Shown here: one piece after another, positions 12,217-22,531 of the stretch
How positions within the stretch are numbered: position 1 is the stretch's first letter
Layout: each line of letters begins with the position of its first letter
Assembly: GCA_020881915.1 (NCBI GenBank)
Contig: JAJFPB010000005.1
Location: forward strand, 2,480,001-2,544,000
Reading direction: 5' to 3'
Length of the DNA: 64,000 nt
Source: Paramyrothecium sp. XJ0827
Taxonomy: Eukaryota; Ascomycota; Sordariomycetes; Hypocreales; Stachybotryaceae
Program-made: the position numbers and the translations under genes
Notes under the pieces: generated by a model
The model's input: only the letters and a program-made list of their open reading frames with translations
The model's database searches: none
What the model was told of the DNA's origin: nothing

Positions 12217-14532
12217 ATGGTTTCCGAGGAGCACTACGAGATGTGCTTACCCATCCTACAGGATGTCAGCCTCGAGGACGAAGACAAGACAGACAAGCTG
12301 GAGGATCTGTTCAGGACACAGACGAATCTGACAGGTCCCTCCTTAGACAACGCGATTCTCGATGCATTGTGGAGATATCGTGAAGGGGGTGGCACGTCCA
12401 CTTCACCGCCGCCCATCCGACACAACATCCTCAGGCGGCCTTCTCCAGCATCATGGCGTAGCTCTGGCACCCCTCTTTCAGGTTCCCCCAGACTAGGGGT
12501 CAGCCCACTCGCGCCTCCTGGCTTTGTTCCCTCCTCTTTCAACAGGGCGATCTCATCGACTGCCTCGCCCTTCTCTTCGCCCCGAGCATCCCCACGCCTG
12601 GCGCTCGCGACCCCTGTGATCCCCCACAGTCCGAATCTTAACGCCTACGAATTTGCGAGCGACTCAACACCTGCGATAGAAATCCTCGGGGATTATCAGT
12701 CCGAAAATGTCGAGTGGCTCGTAAACGACGATGCAGTCAGCGTCTCGTCGTCAGTGGGAACTGCAAGTGGGCTAAACGCCGCTGCCCCCGAATTTTCTTC
12801 CATGTCATCCCATCAAGCCGACATGTCTCCTTACGATATGCTACGATCCATACTTGGTCAGACGCGAACCGATGAGGAGATCGAAGCGGCTCTGGCGCAC
12901 CACGGCTATGATCTCAGCGCAACCATTGTTTCCATCATGGAAAGTCAAGGTCAAGATGGTTCTCTTCTCGCCGCGCAATTGGAGGAACCTGATAATATTC
13001 TTATCGGAAAGTCAATGTCCGCCAACGGACGGCCAACCACCCCTGTCGGCCAACAGAAGTCTGGAGTTATCTGCAAGTTTTACATGTCAACTGGGCAGTG
13101 TCTCCGAGCAGATTGTCGTTTCAGCCACGATCTCAGTAATCATTTGTGCAAGTAAGTTATGGAGTATAATCGCGCTTCGCTTTCTGATGACATCCTCTGA
13201 CACTTTGATAGGTATTGGGTTATGGGGAACTGCTTAGCCGGCGAAACCTGCATCTTTTCGCACGACCCTAGTATGCTAGTCAACAAACTTGCATTAGATG
13301 GAACCAGTACGCCACCATCAAAGGGCCAAGCCGGTCTGCAACTCCAGGATTTAAACTTGTTTCCTTCGTTGCAGCAGCCTGGGACACCGGAGCAACTTGG
13401 CGGCTTTGCTGGAAGCCCAAAATATCCAGGAGTTGGCATAACTCCGCCGCCTGGATTACGAGGCCTCCACGGAACTGATAGCCCGCGGTCCAGGTCTCGA
13501 CCTGGCAGCCGACAACAAGTCAAGGACACGAGCATATCAGCGCCAGCCCTGGATGATAATGAGGCTTTCCCCTCTCTAGGCTCTGCCTCCGCGAAGCACG
13601 GGAAAAAGCACCATGGCAAGCGTGGGGGTCATGGCCATGGGCACAAGGAAACCTCGGCTCTTAGCTCACTGGCTGATATTGTGAAGATGTCACCTTCACC
13701 CACTCCTGGCTCACCTCGACTCGAGGCTAAGAAATTGAGTCGTAACGGAAGCTCCACAGTGATGAAGAACGGCGAAGGGAGTGCTGCTGCTCAGGCTATT
13801 CCAAGCCCCAAACATATCCCCTGGCTGGAGACCGGAGAGCGAGCCAATAAGGCATACCTCAAAGCGCGCCAGGAAGCCATCAAGCATGGCGGTCTTCGGA
13901 ACAAGTTTCTGCAAAGGTAAGTCGTTGGAGTTGTCCTATAGAACTTGTCGAATATATATGCTAACGTCTACAGTGCCGCGCAAGCCTGGAACCGTAACGA
14001 TGCTAGAGCTGCGAAGGCGCTAAGTCTCCGAGGACAGAGTGAGAACGATTTGATGCGAAAGGCACACAGGGAGGCGGCGCGCGAGCTGTACGAGGAGCGC
14101 AACAGGAACACCTCGAGCAGCACAGAGGTGTACGTGGATCTCCACGGCCTTCACCCAGAGGAGGCGGTGGAGTACCTGGAGAAGGTGTTGATGGAAAACA
14201 GCAAGGACAGCCGACCCATTTACGCGATTACCGGAACTGGCCACCACAGCAAGAACGGCAAGGATAAGGTGGGCAAGGCGATCAGGAACTTTTTGAACGA
14301 ATGGCGCTACGCGCACCGAGAGTTTTCTGTGCCTGGAGACCGTAACAACATGGGTGGCATCTTGGGAATCGACGCCAGAAGCTGGGATAAATCATTAACA
14401 CGCGAAGAAGCTGTGGATGAGGGCAAGAATGGTGGGAGCGTTGATATCCTGAGCCAAGGTGTTGAAATCGGTGATGGCAAGGTACGCCTTTTAGTCCGAG
14501 ATCCGCCAAAGGGCCCGAGTGGACGGCGGTGA
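12217..14532 (+). CDS. CCCH zinc-finger and Smr-domain protein
   Basis: The exons are 12217-13151, 13212-13916 and 13974-14532, giving 732 residues, with the frame kept at both junctions. A Ser/Pro-rich N-terminal half is followed by a CUE/UBA-like helical segment (SPYDMLRSILGQTRTDEEIE, about 207-245). Two CCCH fingers in tandem follow (CKFYMSTGQCLRADCRFSH and CKYWVMGNCLAGETCIFSH, about 290-330), the second spanning intron 1. After a His/Gly-rich linker, a DUF1771-type helix region (from about 547, SAAQAWNRNDARAAKAL) precedes a Smr domain with DLHG and TGTGHHS. Smr domains with CUE modules act as endonucleases in no-go mRNA decay (yeast Cue2) or bind RNA. A role in ribosome-linked RNA cleavage is inferred from that. 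Confidence 0.9.
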
Positions 14533-15762
14533 CAAGCAGCTGTCCGCTTCAAATGAGTAAAATCGAGAAATCCAATTCAAAAACTTGCAAATGGCCCGTC
14601 ACGAATGATTGTATTCCAGAGACGAGAAGACCTTGCTTCGTGTTGTCGTCTACGACACCAGAGTATTGGTGCTACTGCACCTACGTTTCCACGGAGTGAG
14701 CTGCAGTTGATGCTCGTTCGGCTTAGTGTGAGATCGCTGCCACTAGCGTGCCTCGGGGATCTGGACTTAGACCTGAGCGTCCTGGGCTGGCACCGGCTCC
14801 ATGGAACGGATAGAGACGGAGGAACTTTAGGTAGCATCAATACGTACCTTACCTAAGGTACGGTACCTGCCTTACCTGATCAGTACCTAGCACATTAGCG
14901 CACAGCCACGAACCCCATCGACATCTTACACCGGAACCTACGGATACAACCGCCTTAGTTGCGGGTTGCACTTTGCGCTTCCTGCAAGCCGCGCGTAGTC
15001 GTTACAGAAGGAACATGTTGCAGAGTCGTACCGTTCCTTGCGGCCCTGCGAAGGCTGGAGACTTTTCCCCGTACTTCGTTTGCGTATCGGCTTGTCCAGC
15101 TGGATCTACAGTAAGGTACCTTCTTCACTGTCTCACGGCACAAGCGGTAAAGTTCCTACCGTAAAGTTAGTGCCATACTTCGGCAAGAGCCTGTTGCTCC
15201 AGGTATTGCAGCAGTCAGTTCCCACGCAAAGGGAACCTGGGCGGTACAGCTGAGGAGATGGGGGAGCGGGTCAACGTCATCCAACCGTTTAGCCACACCG
15301 GCCACGCTTCCCGTACTATTCGTAACGCGCAATGTACATCGCTCCCTCTTGTCATCTTTCGACACGAAACTGTCATCACATCACATCGCTGGTGACTTGC
15401 GCTGCTGAGCATCCGGAGCACTCAATTCGTCGCCTCGGTTCCCCTGACTGCCATTGTATTATTCTCTCCTTTTTGGAAAAGGCAAAAAACCTCAAGCGTC
15501 GCTGCTGCCACGGCCGGAATCGGAACGGGTCTAAAACCGACCCTCCGTGGACTCCGGGATAATATTTGCCTTGGCCCCATCTCATCCCTAGAATCCCCCG
15601 TGTACGCAGAAGCAGTTACCATGGCAAACTGAGCGCAACAACCCGACCAATCTCGATACTCGTGCCCAATTCCCGAGTCGTCTCAGCACACCCGAAGCGG
15701 AACAACTTGTCCTGTCCCCGGGCCTTCGCCAACACCACGTCTATAGATCTTGCCCGACCACA
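14533..15762. other. Intergenic with palindromic TACCTTACC-type elements
   Basis: This 1.2 kb stretch separates two + strand genes. Around 14840-14890 lies a cluster of GTACCTTACC, TAAGGTACGGTACC and CTTACC elements, and another TAAGGTACCTT sits near 15113. The last 300 nt are the likely leader of the Tvp38-like gene. No coding frame is supported. Confidence 0.5.
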
Positions 15763-16975
15763 ATGCCGGCCGACTACGAATCCACGGCCCAGGCGCTGGC
15801 GCTCTCGCCGGATCGCGCGTCGCCCTCCCCGTCTCCATGGTCGCGGCGCCGCGACTCCAACAGGCGCCTGTCCAGTGCCCGCCGCGGCGGCTCGTCCTTC
15901 TCCAGCGCGCCGTCGTCGCCGAGGGCCCTGCTCCGCCAGGTCTGGCGCTCCTGGAACCAGCTCGGCCAGCAGGTGGTGAATACCTTCCTGCGGCTTTCGC
16001 CCGCGCAGCGCGCACTAGCTGTCGCAGCATGCATCCTGGGCTGGGTCCTCCTGATCCTCATCATTTTGTACTCACACTCCTTTTTCGCCTGGCTCGCGCC
16101 ATACACCAAGTCGTGGCGCCAGCACCCGGCCGGCTGGCTCATCGTCTTCGCCATGGTCTTCGTCACAGCCTTCCCACCCATAATGGGCTACTCCACCGCC
16201 AACACCATCGCGGGCTTCGTCTACGGCTTCCCCCTGGGCTGGCCCATTGTTGCGTCTGCCTGCACGCTGGGCGCCCTGGCTGCCTTCATCGCGAGCCGGA
16301 CTGTGTTGAGCAACTACGTTGACCGGATGGTGGGCAAGGACCACCGCTTCAGGGCCCTGGGTCAAGTACTACGCAGGGAGGGCATCTTGTATTTGACCGC
16401 CATCAGGCTGTGCCCGCTACCTTTTAGCTTGAGCAATGGCTTTCTTGCCACAATCCCAACTATTTCACCCACGGCGTTTGCTCTGTCTACGGCCTTGTCA
16501 ACGTGAGTTATCTGACACCGTTTTCGAGGCTCTTGCAGAATTGTCGAAAGCTGACCTGCGATATAGCCCGAAGCTGCTGGTTCACGTTTTCATCGGCAGC
16601 CGTCTCGCCCTCCTCGCTGAACAAGGTGACAAGATGACCGCTGGCGACAAGGCCATCAACTACATCAGCATCTTCGTCGGCAGCGCCGTGGGCATCGTCA
16701 CCGGTCTGATCATCTACCGACGGACCATGGCCCGCGCTGCCGAAATTGCGCGCGAGGACTCCGCCAACATTGCCGCCGAGGACGGTGAGGCCGGCTACGA
16801 GGATGCCGACGCCACGCTGCTCGATCCCGAGGACGCGGCTGCCCTCATGTCGGACGACGACGTCTCGCTGTGGGAGACGCAGCCCGACGGTGCGTACCGG
16901 GACGAGGACGAGGACGAGTCCAGACACAGCTCTGATGAGAGGAATGACGATCACAAGAGGAGTCGAAATGACTAA
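15763..16975 (+). CDS. TVP38: Tvp38-like VTT-domain (SNARE-associated Golgi) membrane protein
   Basis: The exons are 15763-16502 and 16567-16975 (intron 64 nt), giving 382 residues. A Ser/Arg-rich N-terminus of about 80 residues precedes a hydrophobic core. The core begins with a helix at about 88-110 (CILGWVLLILIILYS) and then shows the VTT/DedA core, including FPPIMGYSTANTIAGFVYG and the loop AIRLCPLPFSLSNGFLATI, a family hallmark. The C-terminal tail is very acidic (DEDEDESRHSSDERNDD) and probably cytosolic. The family is represented by yeast Tvp38 and animal TMEM64/VMP1, with roles in Golgi organisation and lipid scrambling; the exact role here is inferred. The convergent neighbour is the Cys-Pro motif protein, with a 5S gene between them. 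Confidence 0.9.
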
Positions 16976-17806
16976 TTTCGTGAGGCTGCGTGACTTCATA
17001 GAGAGTGCATTATGAATGAGACTTGATGCTTCTTCTGGTCCTTATAACGCACCACCACTGTAAGCCGCAGAAAGAATCCAACCGCACCAGAGAAATGAGA
17101 CATGAGGTACATTAGATTTCATTTCGAGTAAATACGACCATCGCCTTTTCTTGATTACTTGTATTCCTTCTCTGTCCTTTCCATCCGAGGTTCCTCACAA
17201 GGTGCTGTTCATGGCGACTATGGTTGCGTCGGTAGGAGAGTAGCCATGCTGTCTTTATAAACCTCATGTGCTCGCGACTTCAGTACATACGACCATACCT
17301 ACAAGAAAACATCGGATCCCGTTCGCTCTCCGGTAATTAAGCTTGTAAGGGGCAGATTAGTAGTTGGGTCGGTGACGACCAGCGAATACCGGCTGTTGTA
17401 TGTTGTCCAATCTTTTTTTGCTTCTTTTTGCAGTATCTGGCGGTGGTCTCTTTTCAAATTCTGTACTCAGCCATCTACCCTAGAAACACTTGCTGGAAGA
17501 CATTCGGTACTACATCACGAACGGAGGTGTGCAAATGGACAGGCAACCCCATTGTATGAGTCATATTTTATGGTATCCTCTAGAATCGTAAATATTCGTA
17601 TCTTCAGGCGACCCAGGAGAATATACAGTAACTTCGTCCTGTTCCCTATTTCTCACCTCAATATTCCAGCACGATGAATAATCCAGGTTATAAGGATAGG
17701 TGTCAAAGCACCAAACAATAAAACAAACGCTTCAAAGCAAGAAACTCCTTCGCTGATGCCTGTGCGAATCGCAGTGGTCATAATCATATGTAGAGACACC
17801 GAGAAG
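16976..17806. other. Intergenic holding 5S copy 1
   Basis: This gap between convergent protein genes holds the 5S rRNA gene at 17285-17403 and otherwise AT-rich 3' flanking sequence. No coding frame is supported. Confidence 0.5.
17285..17403 (+). rRNA. 5S ribosomal RNA, dispersed copy 1
   Basis: The 119-nt sequence starts ACATACGACCATA and ends CTGTTGTATGTT, whose ends pair as helix I. It holds the conserved internal block AGTAGTTGGGTCGGTGACG. Helix II pairs CCTACAAG (14-21) with CTTGTAAGG (57-65). A seven-T run at 17413-17419 can end RNA polymerase III transcription. Pol III promoter elements of 5S genes are internal. The gene stands alone, as in Neurospora and many filamentous fungi, rather than in the rDNA repeat. 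Confidence 0.95.
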
Positions 17807-19502
17807 TCACTGACTGGCTCGGTATTGGTTCATAAACTGGATAGCCTGTTCCATGGGGTAGCCGATAAACACTGGCCCCGTAAAGATCATCTGCGGCGGG
17901 CCACCAATAGCCTTGGGCAGTTCAGGATTTATAAATGCGGGCTGCACATTCTGAGCCGAACTTGGTGAAGGCTTGTCCTGTGTAGTTGGGAAGCCATCTG
18001 CATGAGGTGGTGGGCGTGGAGGGCGAGGGCTGTGACTCGGTTCAGGTTTCGATTGTGGTTCAAGAGTAGGAAAGGCAGATAGCTTGGTGTGGTCAAAAGG
18101 GCATTTGCCACCAGATTTGATGGGAGCACGCGTGCTGCGAACAGGACTTGTCATCCGTACGGGAGCAGGCGGTGGAGACATAGGCTGGTGGTGGTCATCA
18201 TGGTCGAATTGCTCATAGACAGGAACCGATATTCCCCAGGGACGGCTTGGCGATTCACCAACGCGCACCTCCTTGAGTGGCCGGTCGAAATGGCTTTGAC
18301 GGTCGTCATCTGCAGGAGCTGCGACTTGTGGTTCTTCAGGGTCTGTGGTTGCACTGACATCTTTGGCCCAACTCTCCACTCGTTCATTCGAAGCCTTTTC
18401 GACATCACTTCGATGTTGTGGCTCTTCCGCCTCAGCTTCAGCCTCAGGTAGCATGGGTTGGTGGATATGGGAGAGTCCCTCAATCATGCTGACGAGGTTG
18501 CCGTACTTGGAATCAAGTTTTCGGATCTCATCCTCATTGCGCTGGTATCGTCGCAGGCAGACCTCATGGCTGCGCGGCAGCTCGTGTTTATGTGTTTCTA
18601 CGTAATGGGCAATTTCCTCTGCCGAGTGCTGGTCCATGTATCGGATAGGACACTTGCTCGACGAAGCGCCATTGGGGGCAGCTGCCTGCTGAGATGTCGT
18701 CTCCTCATACATGGCTGCGCAAATCGGATCAGACGAATGATGAGGCGTTCCGTCTGGGACTCCATCATGGTGAGTCACCTCGGGTGCGTCGCCGTCAGAG
18801 GCGGCGGCCATCTTGGAGAATGGACATTGCAGGTTACCCTTCTTTCCCTCAATCGTGAAGTCGTGTTCTAACGTGGTCGCCATGGAAGTTTCATCAGAAA
18901 AGGCACGGGATACAGTTTCTCTGCTAGAACCAGTGGTCTTGCTGGCGTCTACAAGGGAGGCAAGCTGGTTAGCTACCCGACGACCGTCTCGAATGATGAG
19001 TGCGACGTCGTGAGGATTATTCAGGACGGCTCGATGAGGAAGCGGGACCGTCGAGTTGTCGTCAACAGAAACAGAATTATGGGGTGGGAGTTGGAGCTTT
19101 GCCAAGGTCTCTGCTATCTCTGAGTTGGCCGGAGCATATTTGTCGGCTAGGAACTGGAACTGGCAATCCAGAAAACATGTTAGCGTCTGGTACCAAGCAA
19201 ACAGAGTGAGGATGTTGTTGAGGAGCAAGGATGCAAAGGTCAGGAAGTGGTATGATGTCAGTCTCGGCAGTCAGATCCAGTGGGATCGGCTGCTCGTGAT
19301 CTAGAGCTAAAGTGTTCATCATGAAAGGGTGGGAGGCAAGGGTATCGAGTGCGCAACGGCTGTACATGAAGAAGCTTACCTGTTCATGAGCGAACCGCAA
19401 CTTGTGCTCCAACACGGTTTTGTGATCAGCTAGAGCCTGGACTTGATCAGCCAAAGCGTTGAAAGCATCGGCCAAGGTCTGCGTAAGGCTGTTTTGGCTC
19501 AT
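17807..19502 (-). CDS. Fungal protein of unknown function with three Cys-Pro motifs
   Basis: The exons are 19380-19502 and 17807-19159, giving 491 residues; the intron (19160-19379) joins AHEQ to FQFLADKYAPANSE. The start is the only ATG before the coiled N-terminus (MSQNSLTQTLADAFNALADQ), which has heptad-like leucines to about residue 48. I do not recognise the family. Three short motifs stand out: QCPFSK at about 152-157, KCPIRYMD at 210-217 and KCPFDH at 393-398. The last closely matches the heme-regulatory motif of yeast HAP1 (K/R-C-P-V/I-D-H), so heme sensing is a possible but untested role; they could also bind a metal. Between them is a charged helical segment (EEIAHYVETHKHELPRSHEV). 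The C-terminus is Pro-rich and ends in a short aromatic helix (PMEQAIQFMNQYRASQ). No membrane segment is seen. Confidence 0.75.
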
Positions 19503-20076
19503 CCCTACACGAGACAAACCAGCAGCGGAAACGGAGTATGTGGGTGAGGTGAAGAGATGTTGACGTGGGTAAGAGGGTGATGAAGGGGAGGAAAAAATGA
19601 ATGGAAGGAGTTTTTGAGGAGGAATTCAACAGTGGAAAAGTCCCACCTGGATCCGCGCAGGCCGCCCCATCGTCGCGAGGGTCGTACAGGTGACCAAGGA
19701 ACCGGCGTCGGACAAACGACAGCCCGACGTTCTTCAACGCGACCGGACGGGCTTAGCGGCTACGGGGCTCCGCCGCCTCGGTCTGCGAAACCGGCTTTGG
19801 ACAGCTAACAAGGCACCAAACAGTGATACGCGGCTGTTCCGACCAGCATGTGCGTTGCTTTTGAGCAGAGGAAGGGGCCGTTTTAGGTTATCAATCTGCT
19901 GCCAACTTTGAACTATGGCCGAATACCGATCTTAGCGTACATTGAGAGGCCTGTCACCGTCGTCGATGCGCATTAGAGTAAGGTCCCCAGGCAGTCGCTC
20001 GATTACACGATTCGGGCTCCCCCTAAATTACATGGTCACAGAGGTTTCATGGGCCTTTGCAACACCGGGCACCTGC

Positions 20077-20195
20077 ACATACGACCATAGCTACGAGAGA
20101 GCTCAGGGTCCCGTCCGCTCCCCTAAAGATAACCTCGTAAGCGGCAGATCAGTAGTTGGGTCGGAGACGACCAGCGAACACCGGCTGTTGTATGT
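20077..20195 (+). rRNA. 5S ribosomal RNA, dispersed copy 2
   Basis: The 119-nt copy shares the ends ACATACGACCATA and CTGTTGTATGT with the other two but is the most divergent inside. Helix II pairs GCTACGAG with CTCGTAAGC, compensated relative to copy 1. One base differs in the otherwise invariant internal block: GTCGGAGACGACC instead of GTCGGTGACGACC. T-runs at 20197-20200 and 20203-20207 could end transcription. It is probably a functional variant; the internal change leaves some chance that it is a decaying copy. Confidence 0.9.
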
Positions 20196-20280
20196 GTTTT
20201 CCTTTTTGCATTCCCTGCATTAGCTATTCTGGGCTGGAGCACGCAGAGGTTCATAAACTTTGTGAACTGCTCCATTCATC

Positions 20281-20399
20281 ACATACGACCATAGCTGCTT
20301 GAAAACATGGGATCCCGTCCGCTCTCCCTTAATTAAGCAAGTAAGCGGCAGATTAGTAGTTGGGTCGGTGACGACCAGCGAACACCGGCTGTTGTATGT
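20281..20399 (+). rRNA. 5S ribosomal RNA, dispersed copy 3
   Basis: A 119-nt copy with the canonical ends and the intact block AGTAGTTGGGTCGGTGACG. Helix II pairs GCTGCTTG with CAAGTAAGC, a third sequence solution for the same stem. Six T residues at 20399-20404 follow directly as a Pol III stop. It lies 85 nt downstream of copy 2 in the same direction. Confidence 0.95.
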
Positions 20400-20817
20400 T
20401 TTTTGCCATTCATTTTTGTTTAATCTTTTACATGTGCTTGTCCCAAGTCGTCCCCGGGGCAGCCATTCTTCTTGCTCGGCAATTCGCGGCTTGCGGATGG
20501 TCGACATGTGGTGCGGTTGAGCTGATTGTTCCCTGGGCAGCTGATCATCAGGTACGGGTACCGTAGAGGTCCAGTGCAAGGCTTGAAAACCCCCACGTCG
20601 GATGGCGTCGATCCCCACCTCGACTGCCCAAAACAGGGTGCCATCCTATCAGTGAGCGGCCCCAGTCTTATACTCGCTCTAACAGATATCGCCGGCTAGG
20701 GCCCCCGACGACCACCGTTTCCGCCCTATCTTTGCTGATAGACGGCAGGCTCGCGCAGTCTCGAGGGTTGCTGGTCTCCTTCGCAACTCCTAGATGATTG
20801 TTTGGCGGCTCCCAACC

Positions 20818-22221
20818 ATGTCGTCCCCAGCAGTCCCCCCAGCCAAGCTGCTCAGTAGCAAGAGCTATGTTGTGCCGGGCCAGCTGCTCGTCACCGAGCT
20901 TTTCTTCCAGGTTCCGCTGGACTACGCCGACCCAACCGCTGGCTCCATCACCCTGTTTGGCCGTCGTGCGACCAAGCACGAGGTTCCCGTGTTCCCCCAA
21001 GATGAACCCCCGCCGCCCAAGCCTTATCTGGTTTACCTCGAGGGCGGACCGGGCTTCGGCAACCGCGAGCCACAGGATCACACCGTGACCCGTCCTGCCA
21101 TTGCCCGTGGCTACCAGGTGCTGCTGCTCGACCACCGTGGCGTGGGGCTGAGCACGCCCGTGTCTGCGGACATGCTTCGTATGGTCAGCAGCGACGTCGA
21201 GGGCCAGGCCAACTACCTCAAGCTTATGCGCCAGGACAATACAGTTCGAGACTGCGAGGCCGTTCGCAAATGCCTGACGGAGGGCTGGCCCGAAGCCAAG
21301 TCCAAATGGTCCCTTTTTGGGCAGTCGTATGGTGGCTTCGTCTCCCTCAGCTACCTGTCCATGCACCCCGAGGGCTTGCGTGAGGTCTTCCTTACCGGAG
21401 GTCTCGCCCCTGTTGGCCGATCTGCCGATGAGGTTTACCAGGCAACCTGGCGGAGAGTCAAACACCGCAACGAGGCTTACTATACCAAATTTCCGGAAGA
21501 TGTGGACGCCGTCCATCAGATCGCTGCATTTATAAACAGCCAACCCGGGGCCGCCGTCCCTTTGCCAGCAGGGGGCAAGCTCACCGTCCCGCGTCTGCTC
21601 ACCATAGGCATCTCCTTCGGTGCCCATGGTGGCTTCGATAACGTGCATGCAGTCATCCTCCACCTGAAAACATCGCTAGATCAGTTCGGCTTCCTCACAC
21701 GGGCGGCTCTCGCTCCTGTGGAGACGTTCACCCCTTTTGACGCCAACATTATCTACGCCATCCTTCACGAAGCTATCTACTGCGACGGGCCAGGCTCGGT
21801 CTCGAGCTGGGCCGCTTTTCGAGTGGGACAGTCACTTGACGCGTTCCCTTGGCTATCTTCTAACACAGCAGGCTCGTCGAAAGCACCATTGTACTTCTCC
21901 GGCGAGATGGTGTTCCCATTCCATTTCGACACCTACCCCGAACTTATATCCCTAAAAGATGTCGCCGAGAAACTCGCGCAGTTTGATGAATGGCCAGCCC
22001 TATACGACAAGGAACAGTTGCGCAACAACGAGGTACCGGTATACGCTGCCTCGTACGTGGAAGACATGTACGTCGACTACGATTTTGCGAGGGACACGGC
22101 TAGACTCGTCAAGGGCACCAAAGTGTTTGAGACGAACGTCATGTATCATTCAGCGCTGCGTGCAAAGGGAGAAGAGGTCCTGCGAAACCTCTTCAGCCTT
22201 CGTGATGATGTGATTGATTAA
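20818..22221 (+). CDS. Proline iminopeptidase-like serine peptidase (S33, alpha/beta hydrolase)
   Basis: A single exon of 467 residues. I chose the ATG at 20818, with CAACC before it, over an in-frame ATG at 20794 that would add eight residues. The fold is visible as the oxyanion region EGGPGFGN (about 75-82), LLDHRGVGLSTP (103-114) and the nucleophile elbow GQSYGG with Ser170. Late in the sequence, VYAASYVEDMYVD probably carries the acid, and NVMYHSALR a candidate catalytic His. S33 enzymes release N-terminal proline and other residues from peptides. No signal peptide is seen, so the enzyme is probably cytosolic. The antisense open frame across this gene is a shadow. Its convergent neighbour is the BTB gene, 310 bp away. 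Confidence 0.9.
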   Translation: MSSPAVPPAKLLSSKSYVVPGQLLVTELFFQVPLDYADPTAGSITLFGRRATKHEVPVFPQDEPPPPKPYLVYLEGGPGFGNREPQDHTVTRPAIARGYQVLLLDHRGVGLSTPVSADMLRMVSSDVEGQANYLKLMRQDNTVRDCEAVRKCLTEGWPEAKSKWSLFGQSYGGFVSLSYLSMHPEGLREVFLTGGLAPVGRSADEVYQATWRRVKHRNEAYYTKFPEDVDAVHQIAAFINSQPGAAVPLPAGGKLTVPRLLTIGISFGAHGGFDNVHAVILHLKTSLDQFGFLTRAALAPVETFTPFDANIIYAILHEAIYCDGPGSVSSWAAFRVGQSLDAFPWLSSNTAGSSKAPLYFSGEMVFPFHFDTYPELISLKDVAEKLAQFDEWPALYDKEQLRNNEVPVYAASYVEDMYVDYDFARDTARLVKGTKVFETNVMYHSALRAKGEEVLRNLFSLRDDVID

Positions 22222-22531
22222 TGAAGATATGCGAAAGAGCTTGCTCTGGGTTTCAACCATCCTGCTGTATCATTTGCCTGTGCTTCACCTCGTTACAATC
22301 GCCTGCTACCTTCGGCTCAGCATGTTGCTGTCGCTTATGGCCAGAGCGAAGGCATGCCGCCCTTCCTTTTATGAATAAACGGTTGCAGTCCTTTGTTCCC
22401 GGCCACATAATGATCTGTGCGATGACCTTTGTCGACCCGAGAATTCCTTAGCTTCCTCTGAAATTAGTAGCTCAACAAAGGAACGGTTTTGGACAAGAGT
22501 AGGCTGTCGTGGAAGCCCGGAAAGTCGCCCT
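22222..22531. other. Short convergent 3' intergenic region
   Basis: This 310-nt stretch holds the 3' flanks of the iminopeptidase-like gene and the BTB gene. Nothing else is recognised in it. Confidence 0.5.

Larger units (their letters stand above)
19503..20817. other. Divergent intergenic region holding two 5S genes
   Basis: About 1.3 kb between the divergent Cys-Pro motif gene (-) and the proline iminopeptidase-like gene (+). It contains the 5S genes at 20077-20195 and 20281-20399, only 85 nt apart and in the same direction. Open frames here overlap the 5S genes and are not credible. Confidence 0.6.

Noticed and set aside
20668..21663. A 331-codon open frame on the - strand
   Set aside because: It is antisense to the proline iminopeptidase-like gene and explained by GC-rich third positions of that gene.
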